Shown piece after piece: positions 7,732 to 18,548 of a DNA stretch of 36,305 nucleotides. A program made the translations under genes and the position numbers. The notes under the pieces were generated by a model that ran no database searches, was not told the DNA's origin, and worked only from the letters and a program-made list of their open reading frames with translations. The stretch's first letter is position 1. Each line of letters begins with the position of its first letter. Origin of the DNA: an uncultured Clostridia bacterium (GTDB lineage: Bacteria > Bacillota > Clostridia > TANB77 > CAG-508); the NCBI GenBank assembly GCA_944386115.1, contig CALWZV010000011.1, positions 1-36,305 on the forward strand, in the 5' to 3' direction.

Positions 7732-10201
7732 CTATATCTTTGAGGTACTACTTATTTTTGCTACAATTACACTCATATCATCTTTTGGTTTTCCATAATT
7801 ATTATCTATGGCTTCTTGTAAAATAATATCTGCAATTTTTTGACTAGTATTAATTTTAATTTCCTCTAATAGCTCTTTTATCCATTTTTCTCTTTTTTCT
7901 TTATTTGATTCTATTATTCCATCTGAACACATTACTATTATGTCATTTTCTTTAATTTCAGTATCATGTACTACCAATTTAAGATCATTTACTAAACCTG
8001 CTGGTAATGATTCATTATTTATTACTTCTATATTTTTACCATTTTTTATAAATGTTGGCATTGCCCCATTTTTTATGAATTCTACTTTCCCTATATATAA
8101 ATCAAATATTGCAATATCTAATGTTGAATACATCTCTTCATCAGAATTTAAATATAGTGTAGAATTTATAAGTTCTAATGAAGCATCTTTATCAAATCCA
8201 GATGTAAGTAACCTTTTTAACATTTTTATAGCAACAGAACTTGATTTTTTTGCTTCTATATTTGAGCCCATCCCATCACTAATTGCAAACATATACTTTC
8301 CATCATTTAGTTTTGTCTGAATTGTACTATCTCCTGACACTGTACTATCATATTTTTTAGTGTTTGCACATCCTACTTGAATTGTATATTTGTCTTCAAA
8401 TGAATATGTTTGTAGTTCTTCATTATTTTCATTTATATTATTTTTTTGTTTTTGTAAAACTACTTTTTGACCTAAAAACTTACTTAAAATTTCTTCTATT
8501 TTTTTTGTTTTTTCCAGTTCTTCTGATACTTCATCCAACATTATTGAATATATGTCTATAATATATTTTTTATTTTCGTCTTGATTTATTTTTATGTTTA
8601 TTGCATTAATTCCTTTTTGTTTTAATAATATTAGCAACTCATCTTCTTGTTTTTTCTGGTTGTTTTTTTCTGATATATTTTCAGCTAAATTTGATATAAC
8701 CTTTGAAACTCCATCTAATTGATTAGATATTGTTTTTTTATTTTCATTTATTTGCTTTTTTAGAACAAAGTTTAGTTTACTTAGTTTATATGTATAATTT
8801 ATATTTTTTATTATTTCAAATATATTTTTTTCTGCCTCGTGTCTTAATTCTTTATCATCTACACTTAATATGTATGTATTTTTCTCAGCGAAAATATTAA
8901 TCAAATCATTTTCTGTTATTTCTTCATTTTTTAATAAAATATCAAAAATCTCATCTAAAATTCCATTTTTTAAATTTGTAATATCTTCAATAAGAATATT
9001 ATTTTCTGATATGTTTTGAGCACAATCTAAAAAAGCATCTATAAAAATTTGTTTGTCTTCTTCAATTTTTTCTTCGTCAATTACTGTTGTTGCAACATCT
9101 TTGTACACATCTGCTATTTCAGATATTGTTTCTGACATATTATTTAACTTGTTTATTGTGTCTGTTTTTTGTTCCAACATGTTATTAGGAATATTGGGTA
9201 AAAATTTAGTCCTTCCAATTATATCCTCTATGTCTATTTTTATATCTTTAGGAATAAATATTAATCCCAATGAAGCAATTAGTATTTCTCTTAATTGTAT
9301 TATTTCTACTACATTTCCATTAGTTACATATGTTAGAATTGTATTTCCGTATAATAAATCCAAATATTACACCTAATTTTCCGTAATTTATTTAAAAGTC
9401 CTGCTAGCATTCCGTGAAACAGCATATGATGCAATTATAATTGGTTCCCCAACCCCTATAACACCTTGTACAATTCCAATTGTTACACCTGCTGTTGCTC
9501 CAACTAATATTCCATTTTTCCAACCAAGTACTAAAACAATTAAAATACAGAGTATATCTTTTATACATAATCCATATATTGAAAAATCACCTATAGCACT
9601 TATTGCAATAGATAACATTAAGCTTGTCCCCATGATCTCTTCAATAGTATAGGCAGTTTTATAGTTATACTCTTTTATAAATACTATAGAATTACTAAAT
9701 ATCTTATAAAAAATATATACTACAATACTTGACATTAAAGAATTTAACATATCATATACTAAAAGTGTTCCAAACATTAAACTTACAATTTGTACTAAAA
9801 AACTCGCTAAAAATATGTAACGTCCAAGTTTTCTTTTCTCATTTCTCTCTTCATTATATTTGGGCTTGAATACGATTACCATTGTTATGAAAATTAATAC
9901 TGTAAGAAGATAACTTAATAAACTGGCCTTGCCGAAATCCAATTAAAACACCAATTGATGTTACTATAGTTATAATGCCAATAGGTAACATGTTGCTAGT
10001 TGTAGCAGCTAAAATACTTAATCCAAAAGGAGAAATAACACCTCCAAACTCTATTGTTGATAATAGGAATGAAATAATATATATAATTATATTTTGTATA
10101 TTAAAAGATTGTTTTAAATATTCTTTTATTTTTATCCCTTTTTTATGATTTTCATCTTCTTGTATTTCATCAATATTAATATTTTGAAACAAATTAATCA
10201 C
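7732..10201 (-). CDS. spoIIE: Stage II sporulation protein E phosphatase, read through four CGG +1 shifts
   Basis: SpoIIE dephosphorylates SpoIIAA to activate sigma-F in the forespore and acts at the polar septum. Segments 10201-9935, 9933-9415, 9413-9384, 9382-9350 and 9348-7732 join into 821 aa, close to the 827 of Bacillus subtilis. Each joint skips the C of an in-frame CGG and gives glycine (residues 90, 263, 273, 284). The N-terminal part (about 35-300) holds many membrane segments. A central coiled region and a C-terminal PP2C domain follow, with metal aspartates in ISDGMGSN (D641) and CSDGIIES (D759). The GTG at 10201 overlaps GAGGTG; the TTG at 10192 is an alternative start. Without shifting, synthesis ends about 25 codons after the first CGG, before the phosphatase domain. 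Confidence 0.92.
9347..9349 (-). other. In-frame CGG, fourth +1 shift site in spoIIE
   Basis: In the frame set by the previous shift, the context is ATT ATA CGG AAA TAC. Skipping C gives ATA GGA AAT ACA ATT CTA ACA TAT, the start of the long downstream frame encoding the central and phosphatase domains. It is 34 bases after the third site (11 codons plus one base). Confidence 0.88.
9381..9383 (-). other. In-frame CGG, third +1 shift site in spoIIE
   Basis: Context is AAA TTA CGG AAA ATT. Skipping C gives TTA GGA AAA TTA GGT GTA, i.e. KLGKLGV. It is 31 bases after the second site (10 codons plus one base), exactly what one skipped base requires. Confidence 0.88.
9412..9414 (-). other. In-frame CGG, second +1 shift site in spoIIE
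   Basis: Context is GTT TCA CGG AAT GCT. Skipping C gives TCA GGA ATG CTA GCA GGA CTT, i.e. SGMLAGL, a SpoIIE-like membrane segment. The zero frame reaches TAA eight codons later. Confidence 0.88.
9932..9934 (-). other. In-frame CGG, first +1 shift site in spoIIE
   Basis: Context is GGA TTT CGG CAA GGC. Skipping C gives GGA TTT GGC AAG GCC, i.e. GFGKASLLSYLL. It is the only one of the nine sites not preceded by A and the only one with GGC as the glycine codon. Confidence 0.87.
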
Positions 10202-10501
10202 CTCTATAATGTGTATTCTACTAAATCTTATGTAAAATTTTTGTCTTAAATTGAATTTAGCTAAAAAAACTTTTTGATCTTTTTAGATTTTTTGTTTCAT
10301 TTGTATACATTTTATGTTTGTTATTTTATTATATTTTAGTACAAAAGACAAGTAAATGACATAAATTATTATAAAAAGTAATTTAAAATTCTTATTTTAA
10401 TTTAATAATTTTGTAACCGTTTTATTTTCACATCATATTATATTACATATTTATATTTAAAATAGCATATCTTATAATATGCTATGGAAAGGATTAAAAA
10501 T
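10202..10501. promoter_or_regulatory. Divergent intergenic region of spoIIE and the small-gene cluster
   Basis: About 300 bp with no gene. Toward spoIIE there are a TATAAT (minus strand, 10333-10328) and two TTGTC/ATGTC-like elements (around 10346-10351 and 10356-10361) that loosely resemble Spo0A boxes, the known activator of spoIIE in Bacillus; neither is a perfect match. Toward the small genes there is a 9-bp inverted repeat, ATAGCATAT (10462-10470) and ATATGCTAT (10477-10485), that encloses a TATAAT and could be an operator. No clear -35 element was found. Confidence 0.4.
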
Positions 10502-10651
10502 ATGAATAATTTTGACATGAATCAAATAATGTCTATCTTATCTAAAATGAATAAAGCTGACTTAGAAAAAGGAATTGCTGCCGCTAATGAGATTTTAAAA
10601 TCCAAGGACAAGGAAAATATTATAAACGAAATGAAAAAACATAACATGTAA
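10502..10651 (+). CDS. Small hypothetical protein (49 aa)
   Basis: A 49-aa ORF starting MNNFDMNQIMSILSKMNK and ending in a charged helix. GGAAAGGA lies 7-14 bp upstream of the ATG. It is probably a helical cytoplasmic protein. It precedes two other small genes on the same strand, with only 23 bp to the next start, which suggests a three-gene operon. Resemblance of its MSxxxxxIxSKMN opening to the Met/Asn-rich style of the next gene suggests relatedness. Function is unknown. Confidence 0.65.
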   Translation: MNNFDMNQIMSILSKMNKADLEKGIAAANEILKSKDKENIINEMKKHNM

Positions 10652-10674
10652 TTAATTTAGGAGGGGGAACTTTT

Positions 10675-11094
10675 ATGAGTGAAGATATGTCTGACATTAT
10701 AAATAAATTTAAAAACATGGTGGATAATAATCAAATACCAGAGAATGTTATGAATTTATTAAATAATCTGAAAAATGATGCTTCTAATAAATCTGAAAAT
10801 TCTAACACTCAAACTCCTTCTCCTGAAGCAATGTCTAACTTTATTAATATGATAAATCAGAACTCAAGTGACAATACTAATAATTCAAATATAGATATGG
10901 AAACTTTATTAAAAATGAAAAATATTATAGAAAAAATGAATTCAAAATCTGATCCTAGAGCAAATCTGCTCCTATCTTTAAAACCATATTTAAAAGAAAG
11001 CAGAAAAAATAAAGTTGAACAATATGTTCAACTCTTTAATATGAGCAAAATCATTGAATTATTCCCCAAGACAGGAGGAAATAAGGCAAAATGA
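10675..11094 (+). CDS. Small Asn/Met-rich hypothetical protein
   Basis: A 139-aa hydrophilic protein beginning MSEDMSDIINKFKNMV, preceded by GGAGGGGGAAC. It has an N-terminal helix, a low-complexity Asn/Ser linker (about 35-80) and a C-terminal helical part with PRANLLLSLKPYLKESRK. Proteins of this architecture are common in clostridia near sporulation or cell-division genes, but I do not know a function. Its stop overlaps the ATG of the next gene (ATGA), showing translational coupling. Confidence 0.75.
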   Translation: MSEDMSDIINKFKNMVDNNQIPENVMNLLNNLKNDASNKSENSNTQTPSPEAMSNFINMINQNSSDNTNNSNIDMETLLKMKNIIEKMNSKSDPRANLLLSLKPYLKESRKNKVEQYVQLFNMSKIIELFPKTGGNKAK

Positions 11095-11396
11095 TAAATT
11101 ATCCTTTTCTTCCTTTCTATAGAACTCCTTATAATAGATATCATTATTATAAAAATAATTTTTATAATAATAATTTCCACTCTACAGTGAAAGAAAACAA
11201 AACTGAAAAAAATATTTCAAAAGAAAAAGAAACTTCTTGTCTTAATAATAATGATGATTCTTTTTACTTTGAAATATTAGGATTGAAATTTTATTATGAT
11301 GATATTCTTATTATTTGCTTACTATTTTTTCTATATAGTGAAGGGGTTAAAGATGATTTATTATTTATTGCATTAATAATGCTTTTATTATCTTAA
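11091..11396 (+). CDS. Small membrane protein (101 aa)
   Basis: A 101-aa protein starting by ATGA overlap with the preceding gene. The first half is rich in Tyr, Asn and Lys (YNRYHYYKNNFYNNNF). The C-terminus carries LGLKFYYDDILIICLLFFLY and a second hydrophobic stretch, LLFIALIMLLLS, so two short membrane segments are likely. The D-D-I-L-I-I-x-L-L-F-x-L-Y pattern is familiar from small clostridial proteins of unknown role; this is recollection and not a database match. It converges on minC with a 6-bp gap and no visible terminator. Confidence 0.75.
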   Translation: MINYPFLPFYRTPYNRYHYYKNNFYNNNFHSTVKENKTEKNISKEKETSCLNNNDDSFYFEILGLKFYYDDILIICLLFFLYSEGVKDDLLFIALIMLLLS

Positions 11397-11402
11397 CCTT
11401 AA

Positions 11403-12008
11403 TTATTCTATAATAATTTCATTCTCTTTAACATAAATATACACATGTCTTCTTTCTGTTTCTTCTTTTTCTAATTCTTTTACTATATTTGCAATTCTAA
11501 TTTGTGCTGTATCCATAGCTTCAGCAGCTATTATTGCACTTTTATTTCCTTTTGCTCCTGCATGTGCCAACCCTCTCAAGTTTCCAAGCACAACAATGTT
11601 TTCTCCAGAAATTACTTCAGCTCCTCCATTTACATCTCCAATTATTACTATACTGCCTTCATACTCTATCTTTTTCCCAGATCTTAAAGATCCTCTATAA
11701 AACTTTGTTTCTGAAGAATTAATTTCTTGTTCAAAAGCTTTTTTTATGCCATGTAATCCTAAAACTTTTGGGCTATCAAATTCTATCTCTACATTTATTT
11801 CAGATTTTATTATTTTTTGAATTTCTTCTATCTCTTTATTTTTTAATACTTTTCCTGAAACATAAATAGGTGTGTCTTCATTTTTATACATTTTTTTTAA
11901 CTCTTTCATTTTTTTCGTTAAGTCTTCTAATATATCTATTTGCTCTGCATGTTCATCAATTTTTATTATAATTTTATTTTGTGTTTGACTTATTTTTATA
12001 CAGTTCAT
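11403..12008 (-). CDS. minC: Septum site-determining protein MinC
   Basis: MinC inhibits FtsZ polymerisation away from midcell. The 201-aa protein has an N-terminal domain (1-95) and a C-terminal beta-helix domain with FYRGSLRSGKKIEYEGSI and GDVNGGAEVISGENIVVLG, the family hallmark. ATG 12008 follows AAGGAGAGG. It is the last gene of the mre cluster, 25 bp after PBP2. MinD, normally the next gene and needed for membrane recruitment, is not in this window; opposite-strand genes follow instead. Confidence 0.93.
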   Translation of the reverse strand: MNCIKISQTQNKIIIKIDEHAEQIDILEDLTKKMKELKKMYKNEDTPIYVSGKVLKNKEIEEIQKIIKSEINVEIEFDSPKVLGLHGIKKAFEQEINSSETKFYRGSLRSGKKIEYEGSIVIIGDVNGGAEVISGENIVVLGNLRGLAHAGAKGNKSAIIAAEAMDTAQIRIANIVKELEKEETERRHVYIYVKENEIIIE

Positions 12009-12033
12009 ATTATTAACCTCTCCTTATATTAAA

Positions 12034-14127
12034 TTATCTTAATGTCTCTGTTTCTGGTATTGCATTTATATTTTCTTCAATTTCATTTGTATTTGCAAAA
12101 AAGTATTCTTCCATTATATCTCTTGCAACTTCTGCAGTATAACTTCCATGACCACCATTTTCAACAAAAACTACCACTGAAATTTCAGGCTCATCAAATG
12201 GTGCAAATCCAGCAAACCACGCATTTACATATGAATTAGGATTTTCAGTTGAACCGGTTTTTCCGCCTACTTCTATATCAAATCCTTTAAACATAGAATA
12301 TGCTGTTCCACCTTCTTCTGTTGTTACTGTTCTCATTCCCTCTAAAATTGCTTTTAGATTTTCTTCATTTATTTGTATATCTTCTATATTACTTTGTTCA
12401 ATATTTAACTTATTATTTACAAAGCTATCTATTTCATCTTGTTCTACTTCTGTACCATCTGGTCTTATTATAGTTTTTACTATACTTATATCAATATTTT
12501 TTCCTTTGTTTGTTAGCATACTTATGTATTTTGCCATTTGTATTGGCGAGAAATTGTTTTCAGCTTGTCCAATAGCAGCACTTAGAGTTATTCCTGCTTG
12601 CCAGTCTAAACCTCTTTCTTCATATAATGTTTTAGAGGCTAGTGTTCCAGAGGTCTCTAATGGTAGCTCTATACCTGTTTTTTCTCCTAATCCGAAATAT
12701 CTCGCATATCTTTCCAATGCATCTATACCCATCCTATAACCTACTTCATAAAAAAAGCAGTTGCATGAATGTTTTATTGCTTCTGAAACATTTATATTTC
12801 CATGTGTCATCCTATAGTCGTCCCATATCCAACAGTGAGGCTTATGCCATCTTTGGTATATTCCTTCTGTGTGTATTTTTTCATCTTTTGTTATTGCACC
12901 TGTTTCCAATCCTGCAATCCCAGTTATCATTTTAAATATAGAACCTGGTGCATATGCACCTTGAACAGCTCGATTAAACAATGCTTCATTTTCACTGTAC
13001 TCTGCCCATTTTTCATTACTTATTCCAGTTATAAATAATTCTGGTTCAAAATCTGGATAACTGACTAATGCTAATATTTCTCCTGTTTTTACATTTGTTA
13101 CAACAACAGCCCCTGATTTTGCATCATAACTTTCTGCAAATGATCCATTTCTTATCTTTTCTATATTGTTTTTTAGTGCTTCTTCTGCTACAGCTTGCAA
13201 ATTAGCATCTATTGTAAGAACAACATCAGACCCCGCAATAGCTTCTTTTGTTATATATTCTCCAGTCGATGTTCCATCTACTGCCATATCAATTTGCTTT
13301 ACTCCATCTTCCCCTTTTAAATACTCTTCAAAAACGTATTCAATACCTGTTTTTCCTATATAATCATTTTGAGTATATCCTTCTTCTCTTCTTGCTTTAT
13401 ATTCATCTTCATTAATTTTTCCAACATATCCTAGTATATGTGAAGCTAAACTTTTTTGCTGATATTTTCTTACTGGTTCTATTGCTATATGAATACCAGA
13501 AAATTTAGAACTACTTTCATTAAAGATTTGTATACTTTCATTACTTATGTCTGTAGCTATGGTTAAAGGATTCGTGCTACTATATCCTTCTTGTGAAATT
13601 CTATATCTTACAACTATAATTTTCCTTACATCTTCTATATTTTCTTGTTCTATTTCATATTTATCTTTAAAATAATAAAAAGCTTGTTCAGCACTTAAAT
13701 TTTCTTCAAGCTCATTCTCTTCTTTAAATGTTTTTAATTCCTCATCTGTTATTATATATTCAAATGGATTTATTTTTATTGGAAATGTATCTTTGTATTT
13801 ATCTCCATTGCTCTCTAATACATTTATCATATTTAGTATACTTGTATTTAAATCTTTTGTAGATACTTTACTATTATATAGTTCTAATGTGTACGATGTT
13901 CTTGTACCTGCAATTTCATTACCTTTCGAATCTAAAATAGACCCTCTTGCTGCTTTAAGTGTAGTTTCTCTTGTTAATCTAGTATCAGAAGTTGCTCTAT
14001 ATTCTTCTCCTTTTACTATTTGTAGATTAAATAATTGGCATAACAAAATAATGCCACATATGTAAATAAATATAATTATAAAGTTATACCTTAAATTGCT
14101 TTTTTCTCTTTGCTCTCTTTCTCCCAA
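12034..14127 (-). CDS. mrdA: Penicillin-binding protein 2 (peptidoglycan transpeptidase)
   Basis: A class B PBP of 697 aa that crosslinks peptidoglycan with the elongation machinery. One membrane segment lies at about 14-36. The dimerisation domain follows. The transpeptidase domain shows GSIFK (S396, K399), SCN (S454-N456) and KTGS (K623-G625). TTG 14127 is the likely start, with GAGGAG six bases upstream. It lies in the order mreB-mreC-mreD-PBP2-minC, which fits a cell-elongation role. Four CGG trinucleotides in the gene are all out of frame (for example GGC GGA, ACC GGT) and leave the frame intact. Confidence 0.92.
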   Translation of the reverse strand: MGEREQREKSNLRYNFIIIFIYICGIILLCQLFNLQIVKGEEYRATSDTRLTRETTLKAARGSILDSKGNEIAGTRTSYTLELYNSKVSTKDLNTSILNMINVLESNGDKYKDTFPIKINPFEYIITDEELKTFKEENELEENLSAEQAFYYFKDKYEIEQENIEDVRKIIVVRYRISQEGYSSTNPLTIATDISNESIQIFNESSSKFSGIHIAIEPVRKYQQKSLASHILGYVGKINEDEYKARREEGYTQNDYIGKTGIEYVFEEYLKGEDGVKQIDMAVDGTSTGEYITKEAIAGSDVVLTIDANLQAVAEEALKNNIEKIRNGSFAESYDAKSGAVVVTNVKTGEILALVSYPDFEPELFITGISNEKWAEYSENEALFNRAVQGAYAPGSIFKMITGIAGLETGAITKDEKIHTEGIYQRWHKPHCWIWDDYRMTHGNINVSEAIKHSCNCFFYEVGYRMGIDALERYARYFGLGEKTGIELPLETSGTLASKTLYEERGLDWQAGITLSAAIGQAENNFSPIQMAKYISMLTNKGKNIDISIVKTIIRPDGTEVEQDEIDSFVNNKLNIEQSNIEDIQINEENLKAILEGMRTVTTEEGGTAYSMFKGFDIEVGGKTGSTENPNSYVNAWFAGFAPFDEPEISVVVFVENGGHGSYTAEVARDIMEEYFFANTNEIEENINAIPETETLR

Positions 14128-14146
14128 AATCTACTCCTCTTTAATT

Positions 14147-14681
14147 TTAAAAATATTTTGTTATTATATTTTTATTATTATATATCTCATCACATAATAA
14201 ACTAACTTTTTTTATAATAGGATATATAATAATCATTAGTAATCCATTAAAAATCATTTCTATTATTACTATCTTAAGGAATGATAATATTTGTATGCTA
14301 CTATTAAATAGTAGTATATTTAATATATATATACCTAGTTCAAATATAAAAGTTAATCCTATACACATTAATATTAATGTTATTTTACTATCTTTTGAAA
14401 ATTTTTTCTCTAATATTCCTGCAATAAGTCCGTACAACAGAAAACATTAAAGCATATATTCCTATTACTCTACCAAATAAATAATCTAAAATCATCCCAA
14501 AGATTGCACCTAAAATAAATCCATATGTTTTATTTAAATATAATCCTATAAATAATACTAGCAAAATAAATATATTAGCTTTTACTCCACTAATTGTAAA
14601 CCAATTAAAAAAATTAATTTGAAGAAATATCATCATAATAAATATTAAAAATATAATTAATATTCCTAAAGCCTTTTTCAA
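14147..14681 (-). CDS. mreD: Rod shape-determining protein MreD, read through one CGG +1 shift
   Basis: Membrane partner of MreC in the elongasome. Segments 14681-14433 and 14431-14147 join to 177 aa, a normal MreD length. There are about five membrane segments, for example LGILIIFLIFIMMIFLQI and NIFILLVLFIGLYL. At the joint FSVV is followed by GLIAGIL, with glycine at residue 84. Without the shift the protein ends after 17 unrelated basic residues. TTG 14681 follows GGGGTGA by 10 bases; an upstream ATG gives only three codons. It begins 23 bp after mreC. Confidence 0.87.
14430..14432 (-). other. In-frame CGG, +1 shift site in mreD
   Basis: Context is GTT GTA CGG ACT TAT. Skipping C gives GTA GGA CTT ATT GCA GGA, continuing the membrane segment VVGLIAGIL. 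Confidence 0.86.
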
Positions 14682-14704
14682 TCTTCCATGTCACCCCATG
14701 ACTT

Positions 14705-15514
14705 TTATCTTTTTATAACAAGTACTGCTTCTAATTTTGAAAAATCAACAGCAGTTTTTATTAGTGCATATCTATCTGTTATATTTTTAGTTTCTATTAT
14801 TTCTTCAATCTCTCCTATATGAATTCCCTTAGGATAAATTCCACCTATGCCAGATGTTTCTATATGATCTCCTTTAATAAGTTCAGCATCTGTTTCAATA
14901 TATGATGCTTTTAGTAAATTTTTTTCATCAAGCATTCCTTTACAAACAATTCTTTGTCTCGAAGAACTCACAGTTGAACTAATACTATTTGCACTATCAA
15001 TTATAGTTTGAACTTTTGAAGTTGTATCTGTAACAGATATAACATGCCCCACTAATCCACTGTCTGCAATAACTGTCATATTTTCTTCTATTCCATCGTT
15101 CTTGCCTACATTTATGGTTATAGTTCTACTATAGTTACTATAATCTTCGTTAATAACATAACCAGGCACTGTTTCATATTCAGGATATTTCTCTGCAATT
15201 TTAGCATATTCTTTTAGAACACTATTTTCTGCTTTTATCATCTCAAGCTCTCTTAATGATTGTTCTAATTCACTATTTTTCTTTTGCAATTCTTCATTTT
15301 CTTTTTTTAAATTATTTATATTAGTAAAAAAGGTATTATTTCCTGATATTTTATTTTTTAAATATGTTAAGCCATTTTGAATTGGTACTATCAATTTAGA
15401 AACAGCTGATTCAATATATGATTTATTATTAGTATTGATATTTGAAAAAATAACTATTATAGTCAATAATATAGCTGTTACAATAATTCCAACAGTTCCT
15501 TTCTTTTTGTGCAT
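14705..15514 (-). CDS. mreC: Rod shape-determining protein MreC
   Basis: A 269-aa bitopic protein that scaffolds PBP2 with MreB and MreD. A membrane segment lies at about 8-25 (VGIIVTAILLTIIVIF). A coiled coil follows (KKENEELQKKNSELEQSL), then the two beta barrels with VIADSGLVGHVISV and the conserved TSGIGGIYPKGIHIG. ATG 15514 follows AGAGGAATTTCT. Placed directly between mreB and mreD in the expected order. There is no in-frame CGG. Confidence 0.93.
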   Translation of the reverse strand: MHKKKGTVGIIVTAILLTIIVIFSNINTNNKSYIESAVSKLIVPIQNGLTYLKNKISGNNTFFTNINNLKKENEELQKKNSELEQSLRELEMIKAENSVLKEYAKIAEKYPEYETVPGYVINEDYSNYSRTITINVGKNDGIEENMTVIADSGLVGHVISVTDTTSKVQTIIDSANSISSTVSSSRQRIVCKGMLDEKNLLKASYIETDAELIKGDHIETSGIGGIYPKGIHIGEIEEIIETKNITDRYALIKTAVDFSKLEAVLVIKR

Positions 15515-15534
15515 AGAAATTCCTCTTTCTAAAT

Positions 15535-17294
<1,760 letters not shown>

Positions 17295-17335
17295 TAAAAC
17301 TCATCCTTTCAAATATATTCCCCCCAGAAAATCCA

Positions 17336-17593
17336 CTAAAATTTTCTATATAATAATATGGCCAAAGCAATACCAACTATACTTGCAACATTTATTTTTA
17401 TCATTAATCCAAAAGTAATTTTCAAGATGCTTAAATCTAAAACAATCGGATCCTGTAAACCAAATTCTTGTCCATATGCAAGCCAACTTAAAAAATCTAC
17501 ACGAGCCGCAAGTTCTCCAAGTAAACCTCCAAGTACTACTCCAGATAATATAAAAATTAATAATATCCATATATTTTTATCTCTTGTTGCCAT
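17336..17593 (-). CDS. Small membrane protein, DUF4321-like
   Basis: An 85-aa protein starting MATRDKNIWILLIFILSG; ATG 17593 follows AAGGGTGAAAG, better than the longer in-frame start at 17656 that would overlap the promoter. Two membrane segments flank SGVVLGGLLGELAARV. I recall this family as DUF4321, commonly placed before radC-mreB in clostridia. Function is unknown; its position as first gene of the shape operon suggests an envelope role. Confidence 0.78.
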   Translation of the reverse strand: MATRDKNIWILLIFILSGVVLGGLLGELAARVDFLSWLAYGQEFGLQDPIVLDLSILKITFGLMIKINVASIVGIALAILLYRKF

Positions 17594-17627
17594 ATCTTTC
17601 ACCCTTTCTTTTGTATTTCGTTTTATT

Positions 17628-17656
17628 ATTATATATGCAAATGTTAATTTTTTCAA
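17628..17656 (-). promoter_or_regulatory. Sigma-A promoter of the DUF4321-radC-mreBCD-PBP2-minC operon
   Basis: TTGAAA (17656-17651), 17-bp spacer, TATAAT (17633-17628) on the minus strand, 35 bp before ATG 17593. No terminator is visible between here and minC. Confidence 0.8.
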
Positions 17657-17870
17657 GTATAATTATATTAAAACTGGTATTTAGTTACGAATAATTTGCT
17701 TTTTAAATTAAGATTTTTCTTAAAATTATATTATTTTTCTTTTGTTTTTATTTTATTTATGTTATATTATTAGTACCTTTTTAATTAAAGTTAATATAAT
17801 ATAGTATCTTTTTAGAAAATTTTTACATTTCTACTATATTTTTATTGTTTAATTTTTTATTTATTAGTAG

Positions 17871-17876
17871 TATAAT
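17871..17876 (+). promoter_or_regulatory. Probable -10 element of the mecA-like gene
   Basis: TATAAT preceded by TAGTAG, the same sequence that precedes the thioesterase -10. The best -35 is a weak TTTAAT 17 bp upstream. The TTG start is 35 bp downstream. Confidence 0.5.
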
Positions 17877-17911
17877 ATTTATATATATCTTTTAGGAGGA
17901 TTTAATTTAAA

Positions 17912-18532
17912 TTGAAAATTGAGAAAATTAATGAAAATAAAATTAGAATTACATTAAATATTGATGATTTAAAAAGAAATAATATTGATATTCACTCATT
18001 TATGTCTAATCCTATAGAAACACAATCTGTGTTTTTAAATATGTTAGATATAGCTGAAGAAAAATTTGGATTTGTAACTAGAGATTATAGATTATCTATT
18101 GAAGCTTTGGCAATGCCAAATAATATTTTTATTTTAACAGTTACAAGAACAGTTCCAGAAAATGAAAAAAACAAGAAAAAAGTGATACTAAAAAGAAAAT
18201 CGAATAGTATTAATAAAGGTATTGCAATTTATTCTTTTGATAATTTTGAAGATTTTATAGCATTATGTGAATCCATCAGCAAAAATCATTTAAAATTAAT
18301 TAATACATATATAAAAAATGTATCTTTGTACATATTAAACAGTAAATATTATTTATTATTTGATAATATTTCTAATAATATTAAATCTTCAAAAATTATA
18401 TCTTCTTTTATGAGTGAGTTTGGGCAATATATTCATGATTCTGATTTATATATGAATAAAATCTTGGAATATGGAAAAGTTATTATCCCTAAAAATGCAA
18501 TTAAATCAGGCATAAAATATTTTGTTAAATAA
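17912..18532 (+). CDS. mecA: MecA-like adaptor protein
   Basis: A 206-aa protein resembling MecA, which delivers substrates to the ClpC-ClpP protease. The N-terminal substrate-binding domain is recognisable (MKIEKINENKIRITLNIDDL and ETQSVFLNMLDIAEEKFGF). The C-terminal ClpC-binding half has SFDNFEDFIALCESI, also typical. The start is TTG at 17912, 11 bases after AGGAGGA; no ATG fits. Single-gene unit flanked by its own promoter and a strong terminator. In Bacillus MecA controls competence factor ComK; here the substrate is unknown. Confidence 0.8.
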   Translation: MKIEKINENKIRITLNIDDLKRNNIDIHSFMSNPIETQSVFLNMLDIAEEKFGFVTRDYRLSIEALAMPNNIFILTVTRTVPENEKNKKKVILKRKSNSINKGIAIYSFDNFEDFIALCESISKNHLKLINTYIKNVSLYILNSKYYLLFDNISNNIKSSKIISSFMSEFGQYIHDSDLYMNKILEYGKVIIPKNAIKSGIKYFVK

Positions 18533-18548
18533 GTCATATTTTAATTTT

